Assembly: GCA_900539425.1 (NCBI GenBank)
Contig: UQBX01000002.1
Location: 104,383-168,382, forward strand
DNA: 64,000 bases
Direction of reading: 5' to 3'
Source: an uncultured Oscillospiraceae bacterium
GTDB taxonomy: Bacteria; Bacillota; Clostridia; Oscillospirales; Acutalibacteraceae
The notes under the pieces are model-generated. The model ran no database searches. It saw only the letters and a list, made by a program, of their open reading frames with translations, and had not been told where the DNA came from. The translations under genes were made by a program, and so were the position numbers. This document shows, one piece after another, positions 7,897 to 17,079 of this stretch (positions within the stretch are counted from its first letter, which is position 1; each line of letters starts with the position of its first letter).

Positions 7897-9027
7897 ATGG
7901 ACGATATAAAAGTTTCGGTTATAATACCCGTTTACAATGCGCAGGAACATCTTGAAGAGTGCCTGAAAAGCGTAACGGGTCAGACTCTCAGGGATATTGA
8001 GATAATCTGCGTTGACGACGGCTCCACAGATAACTCACTTAACATTCTTGAAAAGCTTGCCGCCGAGGACAGCCGCATAATCATAAAACGCCAGCAAAAC
8101 CTTTTTGCGGGCGCGGCAAGAAACAACGGAATGGAAAGCGCCCGCGGCAAATATCTGGAATTCTGGGATTCGGACGATTATTTTGAAAAAAACGCGCTTG
8201 AAGTTCTTTATAACAAATGTGAAAACGAAAAGGCGGACATCTGCATTTGTGCCGCATACACGGTAGACGGTAAAACAGGCAGACGCGCGGTTGATGAAAC
8301 TTTTCTGAAACGCCGCTTTCTGCCGAAAGAAAATGTTTTCAGCATTGAAACAGCGCCGGAATATATATTCAACATGGCGTCCAACACACCGTGGCAAAGA
8401 ATGTTCCGCGCAGATTTTATACGTGAAAACAACCTTAAATTCCAAAACCTGCGCCACGCTAACGACACTTATTTTTCGCTAATGGCAACTTATCTTGCAA
8501 AGCGCATAACATACACTGAAAAGCCGCTTGTAAATTACAGAACCAACAACAGCGAAAGTGTTACGGGCAAAGCATCCGCAGACCCGCTGTGCGCTTATGA
8601 AGCTTACGCCGCTGTGTATGACGAGATAACAACACGCGGTATATCGGACAGCGCGCTGAGGAGTTTTTACTCAAAACTGCTTTCCGGTCTTATCAGAGAG
8701 ATAATGACGCAGACAAACGGCGGCGCAATGAACACCGTTTACTCAAAAATCAAAAACGAGGGCATATCACGTTTCGGGCTTGACAAGCACACAGACGAGG
8801 ATTATTTCTACTTTAAAAGCGATTATGAGGATCTGTGTTTTATAAAAGAACACGACCTGCCCGAATTTTTGATGCATAAATATAAAAAAGAGCGTGAAAT
8901 CCGCTTATACTATAAAGGCAAGGCGGAAAAATCGCCGGTTATACGGCTTGCAAGAAAAGCGGCAAGACTGCTGCCGGCGAACAGCAGCCTGTATGACAAA
9001 GGAAAACGCCTTTTGCGTTTTAAATAA
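7897..9027 (+). CDS. family 2 glycosyltransferase
   Basis: 376 residues. The GT-A domain starts at the N-terminus with SVIIPVYNAQEHLEECLKS and CVDDGSTDNS (nucleotide-sugar and first Asp), then NNGMESARGKYLEFWDSDDYFE containing the D-x-D-type metal motif. The C-terminal 130 residues are helical and basic, ending in RLARKAARLLPANSSLYDKG, possibly a membrane-associating tail. First gene of the cluster with glf 15 bases behind. Likely transfers a hexose, perhaps Galf, to a surface glycan; acceptor unknown. Confidence 0.88.
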   Translation: MDDIKVSVIIPVYNAQEHLEECLKSVTGQTLRDIEIICVDDGSTDNSLNILEKLAAEDSRIIIKRQQNLFAGAARNNGMESARGKYLEFWDSDDYFEKNALEVLYNKCENEKADICICAAYTVDGKTGRRAVDETFLKRRFLPKENVFSIETAPEYIFNMASNTPWQRMFRADFIRENNLKFQNLRHANDTYFSLMATYLAKRITYTEKPLVNYRTNNSESVTGKASADPLCAYEAYAAVYDEITTRGISDSALRSFYSKLLSGLIREIMTQTNGGAMNTVYSKIKNEGISRFGLDKHTDEDYFYFKSDYEDLCFIKEHDLPEFLMHKYKKEREIRLYYKGKAEKSPVIRLARKAARLLPANSSLYDKGKRLLRFK

Positions 9028-9042
9028 TAAGGAGTTTATAAT

Positions 9043-10155
9043 ATGGAAAAGAAATATGACTATCTGATAGTCGGCAGCGGACTTTTCGGAAGCGTTTTTG
9101 CTTTTGAAGCGGCAAAGAGGGGCAAAAAGTGCCTTGTTATTGAGCGCAGAGACCACATTGCCGGCAACATATACTGCGAAAACGTGCACGGCATAAACGT
9201 GCACAAATACGGCGCGCATATATTCCACACCAGCAGCAAGGAAATTTGGGAATATATCAACCAGTTTGCAGAGTTCAACAATTATATCAACTCGCCTGTT
9301 GCTATTTATAAGGACGAACTTTATAATATGCCTTTCAATATGAACACATTTTCTAAAATGTGGGGCATAAAGACGCCTGCTGAGGCAAAGGCTATAATTG
9401 AAGAACAAAAAGCGCAGTACCATATTGAAAATCCGAAAAACCTTGAGGAGCAGGCGCTTTCACTTGTGGGCAAAGACGTTTACGAAAAGCTTGTAAAGGG
9501 CTACACCGAAAAGCAGTGGGGCAGAAGCTGCACCGAGCTTCCGTCCTTTATCATCAGACGTCTGCCCGTAAGATACACTTATGACAACAACTATTTTAAC
9601 GACCGTTTTCAGGGCATACCGATGGGCGGCTACACACAGATATGCGAAAAGATGCTCAAAGACGCTGATGTGCTCCTGAACACTTCTTTTGAAGACTATA
9701 AAAAATCGCACAGCCTTGACGGCATGAAGATAGTTTACACCGGAAATATAGATGAATATTTCGATTACTGCTACGGCGCGCTTCAGTACAGAACCGTTAG
9801 GTTTGAAACAGAATATCTGCCCGATGTTGACAACTATCAGGGCAACGCGGTTATCAACTACACAGAGCGCGAAGTGCCGTACACCAGAATAATAGAGCAC
9901 AAGCACTTTGAATTCGGCGCGGGCGAAGGCACTGTTATTTCAAAGGAATACTCATCCGAGTGGAAGGTGGGTATTGAGCCTTATTACCCGATAAACAATG
10001 ACGAAAACAATGAGCTTTATAAAAAATATGAAGAGCTTGCAGGCAAAGAAAAGAATGTTATTTTCGGCGGCAGACTCGGAAAATACAAATATTATGATAT
10101 GGACAAGGTCATTGCCGCGGCTCTGCAGACGGTAAAAGACGAATTTGACCAGTAA
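9043..10155 (+). CDS. glf: UDP-galactopyranose mutase
   Basis: FAD enzyme interconverting UDP-galactopyranose and UDP-galactofuranose. 370 residues. The FAD Rossmann loop YLIVGSGLFGSVFAFEAAKR is followed by IERRDHIAGNIY, the family GAHIFHTSSKEIWEY block and the C-terminal IFGGRLGKYKYYDMDKVI. Its presence predicts galactofuranose in a surface polymer. AAGGAG ribosome site; flanked by glycosyltransferases on the same strand. Confidence 0.95.
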   Translation: MEKKYDYLIVGSGLFGSVFAFEAAKRGKKCLVIERRDHIAGNIYCENVHGINVHKYGAHIFHTSSKEIWEYINQFAEFNNYINSPVAIYKDELYNMPFNMNTFSKMWGIKTPAEAKAIIEEQKAQYHIENPKNLEEQALSLVGKDVYEKLVKGYTEKQWGRSCTELPSFIIRRLPVRYTYDNNYFNDRFQGIPMGGYTQICEKMLKDADVLLNTSFEDYKKSHSLDGMKIVYTGNIDEYFDYCYGALQYRTVRFETEYLPDVDNYQGNAVINYTEREVPYTRIIEHKHFEFGAGEGTVISKEYSSEWKVGIEPYYPINNDENNELYKKYEELAGKEKNVIFGGRLGKYKYYDMDKVIAAALQTVKDEFDQ

Positions 10156-10219
10156 CACATATCATTAAAACGCGGATTAACGCCGCGTTATTGCAAACCT
10201 ACCTGAAAGGCGGAGAAAA

Positions 10220-11383
10220 ATGGCAAAAGTATCAATAATAGTTCCGGCTTACAATGTTGAGCCGTATCTTGTTGAATGTATGGAGAGTATTACAAGGCAG
10301 ACGCTTAGTGATATAGAGATAATCTGTATTAATGACGGCTCTACGGACGGCACTCTTAAAATCCTGAAAAGCTATGCTGAAAAAGACCCGCGTATCGTTC
10401 TCATAGATAAGGAAAACGGCGGTTACGGCATAGGCATGAACATAGGTCTGTCTGTTGCAACGGGCGAATATATAGGCATTGTAGAGCCTGACGATTTCGT
10501 GCCGGTAAATATGTTCGGCGACCTCTATGAGATAGCCAAGGCGAATGACCTTGATTTCGTAAAGGCGGACTTTTACAGATTTGAGCGTGCCTCAAACGGC
10601 GATATGTTTTTAACATACAATCACCTTGACCGCAAAAACCAGTATTACAACCAGGTTTTTGACCCGAGCCACACTCCCGAGGCTATCAGGTTTATAATGA
10701 ACACATGGAGCGGTATTTACAGAAAAGCATTTCTTGACGAATACCATATCCGCCACAACGAAACGCCGGGCGCGTCTTTCCAGGACAACGGTTTCTGGTT
10801 TCAGACCTTTGCTTTTGCAAAGCGCGGCATGGTAATAGACAAACCCTATTATATGAACAGGCGTGACAACCCCAACAGTTCCGTTAAAAACGTGCAGAAG
10901 ATATACTGCATAAACGCGGAATACGACCATATCAGGGATGTGCTTATGCAGTACCCCGAAACATGGGAAAGATTTAAAACATACTACACGCTCAAGCGTT
11001 TCCACAACAGCGTTGCCACCCTGAGGCGTATTTCAAACGAGTTTAAGAAAGATTATGTTGAGCGCTTCTCAAAAGAAATGAAGCGCGCAAAGCAGACGGG
11101 TGAAATGGACGAAGAGCTGTTCACCGCCGCTGAAAGAGATAATCTGCACCTGCTCATAAATCAGCCGTTAGTGTATTACAAATTAAAAGCACTGCCGATG
11201 AATAACGGCCCGTCAACATTTAATAATAATTTCAAGCAGGTAAAGGCTGAGCTGGATCAGATAAAGCGTTCTAAATCATACCGTGTAGGCAAGGCTATAA
11301 TGTATATTCCGGTAAGGCTCAAAAATCTTGCAAAGCGTGTTTACAGAAAGATAAATAAAATCAGAAAGGGATATCAGAAATGA
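10220..11383 (+). CDS. family 2 glycosyltransferase
   Basis: 387 residues. N-terminal GT-A domain: SIIVPAYNVEPYLVECMES, CINDGSTDGT, and a PDDF motif (IGIVEPDDFVPVN) in place of the DSDDFFE of its two cluster neighbours. The C-terminal 70 residues are basic with a KLKNLAKRVYRKINKIRKG-like amphipathic tail. A ribosome site (AAAGGCGGAG) precedes the ATG. The stop overlaps the next glycosyltransferase by 4 bases (ATGA). The motif change suggests a different donor or acceptor from its neighbours (inference). Confidence 0.87.
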   Translation: MAKVSIIVPAYNVEPYLVECMESITRQTLSDIEIICINDGSTDGTLKILKSYAEKDPRIVLIDKENGGYGIGMNIGLSVATGEYIGIVEPDDFVPVNMFGDLYEIAKANDLDFVKADFYRFERASNGDMFLTYNHLDRKNQYYNQVFDPSHTPEAIRFIMNTWSGIYRKAFLDEYHIRHNETPGASFQDNGFWFQTFAFAKRGMVIDKPYYMNRRDNPNSSVKNVQKIYCINAEYDHIRDVLMQYPETWERFKTYYTLKRFHNSVATLRRISNEFKKDYVERFSKEMKRAKQTGEMDEELFTAAERDNLHLLINQPLVYYKLKALPMNNGPSTFNNNFKQVKAELDQIKRSKSYRVGKAIMYIPVRLKNLAKRVYRKINKIRKGYQK

Positions 11384-12342
11384 CGGAAAGTGAAATTAAA
11401 GTTTCTGTTATAATTCCCGTTTATAACGTAGAAAAGTATTTAAAGCAGAATCTTAAAAGCATTACCGAGCAGACGCTCAAGGAAATCGAGATAATATGCG
11501 TTGACGACGGCTCTACCGATTCCTCTTATAAAATAATAGAGGACTTCGCCAAGAAAGACAGCCGTGTTATTCCCGTAAAGCAGAAAAACGGCGGAGCCGG
11601 CGCGGCAAGAAACAACGGTCTGCGCAGGGCAAGGGGTAAATATCTCTCCTTCCTTGATTCGGACGATTTTTTTGAGCCGACCATGCTGGAGGAAGCTTAT
11701 AAAAAGGCAGAGGAAACGAAAGCGGATTTCGTTGTTTTCAACTCAGACCAGTATTATGAAGATTCACATGAATACAAATCTGTTTCATGGGTAGTAAGAT
11801 ACCCCGAACTGCCGCCGTATCAGCCTTTCGGCAGGCGTGCAATGACAGATAATATATTTAAGGTCTTTGTAGGCTGGGCGTGGGACAAGCTCTATAACCG
11901 CAAATGGGTGCTTGAAAACGACCTGTGGTTTCAGGAGCAGAGAACAAGCAACGATATGCTGTTTGTTTTTTCGGCAGTTGCAATTGCAAAGCGCATAGCC
12001 TATGTTGAAAAGGATAAGATTCTTGCACATCAGCGCAGAAACAACAAATCCTCACTTTCAAACACACGTGAAAAATCGTGGGATTGTTTTTACAATGCCC
12101 TTTCAGCTCTGCGAGACAGACTTAAAACCGAGGGTATATATGAGGAAGTTGAAAGGGATTACATCAACTATGCTCTTCATTTTGCCCTGTGGAATCTTAA
12201 CACACTTGCAGAGCCCACCCATCAGAAGCTTTTCGACAAACTTAAAAACGAATGGTGGAAAGACCTGGGTGTTGAAGGCAAAAAAAGCGATTACTTTTAC
12301 AACAAAAAAGAATTTGAGCAGTACGAAAAACTGTTTAAATAA
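11380..12342 (+). CDS. family 2 glycosyltransferase
   Basis: 320 residues, GT-A domain with SVIIPVYNVEKYLKQNLKS, CVDDGSTDSS, NGGAGAARNNGLRRARGKYL and LDSDDFFEP. It resembles the first glycosyltransferase of the cluster (7897-9027), probably an old duplication. It lacks the long basic C-terminal tail of that protein. Last gene of the cluster; a terminator hairpin lies about 105 bases downstream. Confidence 0.87.
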   Translation: MTESEIKVSVIIPVYNVEKYLKQNLKSITEQTLKEIEIICVDDGSTDSSYKIIEDFAKKDSRVIPVKQKNGGAGAARNNGLRRARGKYLSFLDSDDFFEPTMLEEAYKKAEETKADFVVFNSDQYYEDSHEYKSVSWVVRYPELPPYQPFGRRAMTDNIFKVFVGWAWDKLYNRKWVLENDLWFQEQRTSNDMLFVFSAVAIAKRIAYVEKDKILAHQRRNNKSSLSNTREKSWDCFYNALSALRDRLKTEGIYEEVERDYINYALHFALWNLNTLAEPTHQKLFDKLKNEWWKDLGVEGKKSDYFYNKKEFEQYEKLFK

Positions 12343-12448
12343 ATGCTGTTTTAAAAATACAGGCATAAAATCAGCGGGCGGTATTACCGCCTGCATTTTG
12401 TTTTTCAGTTTCACGCACCGCACTGAAGATAATATGTTTTTATAAAAC

Positions 12449-12474
12449 AAAAGACCCCGGATACCCGGGGTCTT
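12449..12474 (+). terminator. bidirectional terminator between the glycosyltransferase cluster and ktr genes
   Basis: Stem AAAGACCCCGG / CCGGGGTCTTT with loop ATAC, flanked by A- and T-rich ends. It serves convergent transcripts from both sides. Confidence 0.88.
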
Positions 12475-12478
12475 TATA

Positions 12479-13126
12479 TTATACTCTGAATGTTTTGTAA
12501 AAGTCTTTTTTGGAGCCAAGCACAAAGATTGTTTCGCCCGGATTGAAAACGGTATCCGGCGAAAGCGTAATATCCAGCCTGCCGTGCTGTTTTTTGCCTA
12601 TAATATTTATATGATGGCGGCGGCGTATATCAAGCTCTCCTATGGTTCTGCCCACCCACTGATCGGGAACATCCACTTCAAACAGCGCAATATCTCCGCC
12701 GAGCTCCATGAAATCGAGAATATGCTCTGAGCTGCACTTGATTGCCGCCCAGTCCGCAACCTGCTTTTCGGGGTAGAATATCTGGTCTGCGCCGTTTCTG
12801 AGAAGGAATTTGGCGTGAACATCGTTTGACGCTCTTGCAACAACTATCTTGCCGCCCATTTCCTTAACAAGCGATGTGGTTTCAAGTGAATCCTGAAAAT
12901 TATCGCCGATAGTTATGAAGCAGACATCATAATCCTCTATACCGAGCGTCTCAAGAAATTCCGAGTCGGACGCGTCGCCTATCTGCGCGCTTGTGCAGTA
13001 AGGCAGAATACGATCCACTCTTTCCTCCAGAGAATCGACCGCCATAATCTCGTGGCCGAGCTCATTGAGCTTTTTGGCAAGATGAACTCCGAACTGACCT
13101 GCTCCGATAAGTAAAATTGTTTTCAT
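12479..13126 (-). CDS. potassium uptake regulatory subunit (KtrA/TrkA, RCK)
   Basis: 215 residues: an RCK_N Rossmann domain (ILLIGAGQFGVHLAKKLNELGHEIMAVD) and a C-terminal RCK_C domain (VPDQWVGRTIGELDIRRRHHINIIG; ending GETIFVLGSKKD). It gates the neighbouring membrane subunit in response to nucleotide. It follows the KtrB/TrkH gene by 23 bases in one operon. An AAAAGGAT ribosome site is present. Confidence 0.93.
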   Translation of the reverse strand: MKTILLIGAGQFGVHLAKKLNELGHEIMAVDSLEERVDRILPYCTSAQIGDASDSEFLETLGIEDYDVCFITIGDNFQDSLETTSLVKEMGGKIVVARASNDVHAKFLLRNGADQIFYPEKQVADWAAIKCSSEHILDFMELGGDIALFEVDVPDQWVGRTIGELDIRRRHHINIIGKKQHGRLDITLSPDTVFNPGETIFVLGSKKDFYKTFRV

Positions 13127-13149
13127 AGCAATATCCTTTTCATTTTATA

Positions 13150-14574
13150 TTAACCCACATTCACATTTTCCTGCGGGAATTTAACATATTTCTTTGCGTT
13201 CTTTGAAACCGCCGCAAAAATCAGAGTAAGCGCACCCACTCTGCCGAAATACATAAGCAGAATGAGGATTATCTTTGAAAACGGCTCAAGCTCAACCGTT
13301 ATACCAAGCGTAAGACCTACCGTGCCTATAGCAGACGCCGTTTCATAAAGGCAGTCAAGCACAGGCAGTCCCTCTATCTGGGCAATGGTAAGCCCGCCGA
13401 CCAGAAACAGTACGATATACATTGCCATTACCGCCGAAGCACTGCGCACACTGTCAAAACTGATGCGCCTGCGAAAAGCCTCGGCATCATTTTTGCGCTT
13501 GAAAACGGAAAGCATAGAAGCTATTACAACGGCAAAAGTAGTTGTTTTCATACCGCCCGCCGTTGACCCGGGCGAACCGCCTATCAGCATCAGTATTATC
13601 ATCAGAGTTTGGCTTATCTCAGTCATTGAATTGAGATCCACGGTATTAAAGCCTGCCGTTCTCGGCGTTACAGACTGAAACAGCGAAGCAAGTATCTTAT
13701 CCCATACTGTCATATCGTTCCATACGGGGCGTGAAAACTCAAAGCAGTAAAAATAAACTGCGGGAACTATTATCAACACTGCCGTAGTGACAATGGCTAT
13801 CTTGCACTGCAGGTGGTATTTCTTGAATTTGATACCGTATTTGTGCATATCATCCCAAGTAAGGAAACCTATACCGCCGAACACTATCAAAAACATTATA
13901 ACAAAATTTACAATGGGGTTGGCATAGTATGAAGTCAGAGAAGAAAACTGCTCTTTTGACCCCATAAGGTCTATACCGGCGTTGCAAAACGCCGAAACAG
14001 AGTGAAAAACGGCATACCATATACTTTTCAGCACGCTGTATTCCCTGTTAAACACAGGAAACAGACAGACGGCTCCGGCTATTTCCGCCGCCGCGGTAAC
14101 GCAGATTATAAATTTGGTCTGTTTTATTATATTACCCAGATTAGGAGCTGCGATAGCCTCCTGCATAGTATTTCTTTGTATAAGGCTGAAACGCTTGCGC
14201 CGTGCCATAAGACCGAACATAATTGCAACGGTCATAACACCCATTCCGCCTATCTGAATAAGTATAAGAATTATTATCTGCCCGAAAAGCGACCAGTAAG
14301 TGCCCGTATCCTGAGTAACAAGCCCCGTAACGCAAACGGAAGTGGTGGCAGTAAACAGTGCGTCAAGATAAGACGCGCTTTCGCCGCTTCGTGTTGATAT
14401 AGGCAGGCAAAGCAAAAGGCTTCCCAGCAAAATCACACCTGCGAAGCCTAAAATTATGATCTGAAAAGTAGTGAAATGAAATTTTTTCTGTTTCGGTATA
14501 TCGTTGTTCAAGAAATCTACCCCGCGGATTGATTTGATACAGCAGGCGTTTACAAAATGCACGCTGTACGCCAC
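13150..14574 (-). CDS. potassium uptake membrane subunit (KtrB/TrkH family)
   Basis: About 453-474 residues with four M1-P-M2 repeats. Selectivity-filter glycines lie in TSVCVTGLVTQDTG, in SAFCNAGIDLMGS, in SVTPRTAGFNTVD and in SAIGTVGLTLGIT. The annotated GTG at 14574 has no clear ribosome site; a TTG at 14511 (LNNDIPKQKKF) after GCGGGGTAG is an equally good start. The promoter with TTGACA and TATAAC lies just upstream. No c-di-AMP riboswitch motif was recognised in the leader. Confidence 0.92.
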   Translation of the reverse strand: MAYSVHFVNACCIKSIRGVDFLNNDIPKQKKFHFTTFQIIILGFAGVILLGSLLLCLPISTRSGESASYLDALFTATTSVCVTGLVTQDTGTYWSLFGQIIILILIQIGGMGVMTVAIMFGLMARRKRFSLIQRNTMQEAIAAPNLGNIIKQTKFIICVTAAAEIAGAVCLFPVFNREYSVLKSIWYAVFHSVSAFCNAGIDLMGSKEQFSSLTSYYANPIVNFVIMFLIVFGGIGFLTWDDMHKYGIKFKKYHLQCKIAIVTTAVLIIVPAVYFYCFEFSRPVWNDMTVWDKILASLFQSVTPRTAGFNTVDLNSMTEISQTLMIILMLIGGSPGSTAGGMKTTTFAVVIASMLSVFKRKNDAEAFRRRISFDSVRSASAVMAMYIVLFLVGGLTIAQIEGLPVLDCLYETASAIGTVGLTLGITVELEPFSKIILILLMYFGRVGALTLIFAAVSKNAKKYVKFPQENVNVG

Positions 14575-14615
14575 ACCGTTAAATAAATTAGTATAACTAA
14601 ATAATTATCAATGCA

Positions 14616-14644
14616 GTTATAACGCTAAGTTCATATTTTGTCAA
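14616..14644 (-). promoter_or_regulatory. sigma-A promoter of the ktr operon
   Basis: On the minus strand TTGACA, 17-base spacer, TATAAC; transcription would begin about 35 bases before the GTG start. The surrounding gap (14575-14894) is AT-rich and otherwise holds only the serS terminator. Confidence 0.75.
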
Positions 14645-14780
14645 TACTTTTCCTAAAGATTTTTCTTTAATTTGATATTCGCAGTATTTCATTTCCAAAA
14701 ACAGAAAAATATTCATGTTTCCGTGAAAAAAACACCGTATTTTGGCGAATTAATACCCGTTGCACGAAAAACTGCGTTGA

Positions 14781-14819
14781 TATAAAAATATCCCGCCGAT
14801 ACTTTTGTGTCAGCGGGAT
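14781..14819 (-). terminator. intrinsic terminator of the parA-parB-serS operon
   Basis: Read on the minus strand, ATCCCGC / GCGGGAT stem with a 16-base loop, followed by ATTTTTATA. It lies about 75 bases beyond the serS stop. Confidence 0.8.
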
Positions 14820-14894
14820 TGTTATTTATATACCTGCGGCGGAAAATAAGATTGTTTTTCTCACATTTTCCGCCTTTAAGCAGATGCTCTTATA

Positions 14895-16181
14895 TTATTT
14901 TTTGGGTACAAGCTTTTCAGTGCCGCCCATGTAAGGCTGAAGAGCCTTGGGGATAAGCACGCTTCCGTCCGCCTGAAGATTGTTTTCAAGGAACGCAATA
15001 AGCATTCTCGGCGGGGCAACTACCGTGTTGTTGAGCGTATGAGCAAGATAAGTGCCGTTTTCACCCTTAATTCTTATTTTAAGGCGGCGTGCCTGAGCGT
15101 CAGTAAGATTTGAGCAGGAGCCAACCTCAAAATACTTCTTCTGTCTGGGAGACCAAGCCTCAACGTCAATGGACTTTACTTTTAAGTCAGCAAGGTCGCC
15201 GGAACAGCACTCAAGTGTGCGTACGGGAACATCAAGCGAGCGGAAAAGCTCAACAGTGTATGACCAGAGCTTTTCAAACCACATTTTTGATTCCTCGGGC
15301 TTGCAGACTACTATCATTTCCTGCTTTTCAAACTGATGTATTCTGTAAACGCCGCGCTCCTCAATACCGTGAGCGCCCTTTTCCTTTCTGAAGCAGGGTG
15401 AATAAGAAGTGAGTGTTTTGGGCATTTCGCTTTCGGGAGTGATAGTGTCAATAAATTTACCTATCATGGAGTGCTCCGAAGTACCTATAAGATACAGATC
15501 CTCGCCCTCTATTTTATACATCATGGCATCCATTTCAGCAAAGCTCATAACGCCGTTTACAACTGCGGAACGTATCATATAGGGAGGAATACAATAGGTG
15601 AAACCTTTGTTTATCATAAAATCACGCGCGTAAGACAGCACTGCTGAGTGCAGCCTTGCGATATCGCCCATAAGATAATAAAATCCGTTGCCGGCAACTT
15701 TGCCCGCCGCGTCAAGGTCTATGCCGTTAAAGCTTTCCATTATCTGGGTGTGATAAGGTATCTCATAGTCCGGAACAACAGGCTCGCCGAATTTTTCAAT
15801 TTCAACATTCTCGCTGTCGTCCTTTCCTATCGGAACGGACTCGTCAATGATGTTCGGAATAACCATCATTATCTGGGTAACCTTTTCGTTGAGCTCGGTT
15901 TCCTTTGCGGAAAGCTCCTCAAGCTCCTGAGCCTGAGCCTTTACCTGCTCTCTGAGAGCCATGCCCTCTTCCTTTTTGCCCTGAGCCATAAGGTTGCCTA
16001 TCTCTTTTGAAAGCTTGTTTCTGTTGGCACGCAGCTCGTCAGCCTTTTTCTGAACGGCTCTCTTTTCTTCGTCAAGAGTTATTACCTCGTCAACAAGGGG
16101 AAGTTTTTCGTCCTGAAATTTCTTTTTGATGTTTTCCTTAACCACATCAGGGTTTTCACGTACAAATCTTATATCAAGCAT
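14895..16181 (-). CDS. serS: seryl-tRNA synthetase
   Basis: Charges tRNA-Ser. 428 residues. The N-terminal coiled-coil arm (about 28-105) is followed by class II motif 2 (FRKEKGAHGIEERGVYRIHQFEKQE) and motif 3 near LNNTVVAPPRMLIAFLENN. Only 2 bases separate it from the parB stop, so it is translated from the chromosome-partition transcript. No T-box leader is present because there is no room for one. An AGGAG site lies inside the end of parB. Confidence 0.95.
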   Translation of the reverse strand: MLDIRFVRENPDVVKENIKKKFQDEKLPLVDEVITLDEEKRAVQKKADELRANRNKLSKEIGNLMAQGKKEEGMALREQVKAQAQELEELSAKETELNEKVTQIMMVIPNIIDESVPIGKDDSENVEIEKFGEPVVPDYEIPYHTQIMESFNGIDLDAAGKVAGNGFYYLMGDIARLHSAVLSYARDFMINKGFTYCIPPYMIRSAVVNGVMSFAEMDAMMYKIEGEDLYLIGTSEHSMIGKFIDTITPESEMPKTLTSYSPCFRKEKGAHGIEERGVYRIHQFEKQEMIVVCKPEESKMWFEKLWSYTVELFRSLDVPVRTLECCSGDLADLKVKSIDVEAWSPRQKKYFEVGSCSNLTDAQARRLKIRIKGENGTYLAHTLNNTVVAPPRMLIAFLENNLQADGSVLIPKALQPYMGGTEKLVPKK

Positions 16182-16183
16182 TT

Positions 16184-17032
16184 TTATTCTCCTAACTTAT
16201 TTGCAAGTTCTTTTAAATCTTCCTGTGAGTAAAACTCAATTTCAAGCGTGCCGCTTCCTCTGCCGGTGTAGACCTTTACCTTTCTGCCCAAAGTTTCACT
16301 GAGCGAAAGTTCAACTTCGTCATAAAAGCTGTCTCTCCTGCGTGTTCTGCGGCGGCGCGGCTCGTCTGTTTCCTTTATCTTTGCAAGGCGCTCAACATCA
16401 CGCACCGTCATTTTATTTGAAACAATGTTCTTTGCCGCTTCAAGCATCATGGCTTCATTGTCAAAAGCAAGCAGCGCCCTTGCGTGACCGGCTGAAATAT
16501 CGCCGTTTTTAGTCATATCACGCACTTCCTGCGGCAGTCTTAAAAGGCGCAGGCTGTTTGCTATTGCAGGACGTGATTTTCCTACGCTCACGGCAACTTC
16601 TTCCTGCGTATAGCCGCACTTATCTATAAGCGCCTGAAGACCTTCCGCCTCTTCAATGGGGTTAAGATCCTCTCTCTGCAGGTTTTCGATAATGGCTATC
16701 TCCATCGTTTCCGTATCTGTGAGCTCTTTTATTACAACAGGAACTTTGTTCATCCCTGCAATGCGGCACGCGCGCCATCTGCGCTCTCCCGCAACAAGCT
16801 GATAACCGCCTGACGGAATGGGACGCACAAGAAGCGGCTGCAGCACACCGTGCTGTTTTATGCTCTGGGCAAGCTCCTCTAGCGCAGCCTCGTCAAAAGT
16901 CTTTCTCGGCTGGTCCCTGTTGGGAATTATCTCATTTATAGGAAGCTCGTTTTCCGTAAGCATTTCGTCTGTTGAGTTTTCAAGCATAAGCGCGCCCAGA
17001 CCTTTTCCGAGGCCGCTCATTTTCTTTGCCAT
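16184..17032 (-). CDS. parB: chromosome partitioning protein ParB/Spo0J
   Basis: CTP-dependent DNA clamp that loads at parS and spreads, working with ParA and SMC. 282 residues. The N-terminal CTP-binding domain has PNRDQPRKTFDE and the GERRWRA motif (about 77-83), followed by NLQREDLNPIEEAEG. The HTH is TQEEVAVSVGKSRPAIANSLRLL, and the C-terminal dimerisation domain has GSGTLEIEFYSQEDL. Preceded by AAAGGAGG; 47 bases after parA. Three parS-like sites lie upstream of parA. Confidence 0.95.
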   Translation of the reverse strand: MAKKMSGLGKGLGALMLENSTDEMLTENELPINEIIPNRDQPRKTFDEAALEELAQSIKQHGVLQPLLVRPIPSGGYQLVAGERRWRACRIAGMNKVPVVIKELTDTETMEIAIIENLQREDLNPIEEAEGLQALIDKCGYTQEEVAVSVGKSRPAIANSLRLLRLPQEVRDMTKNGDISAGHARALLAFDNEAMMLEAAKNIVSNKMTVRDVERLAKIKETDEPRRRRTRRRDSFYDEVELSLSETLGRKVKVYTGRGSGTLEIEFYSQEDLKELANKLGE

Positions 17033-17079
17033 AATACCCCTCCTTTATATATAAGTATATCACTTAATATGCGCAAAAT

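Noticed and set aside
14575..14720. c-di-AMP riboswitch upstream of the ktr genes
   Set aside because: Expected because ktr genes often carry one, but the conserved blocks were not found.
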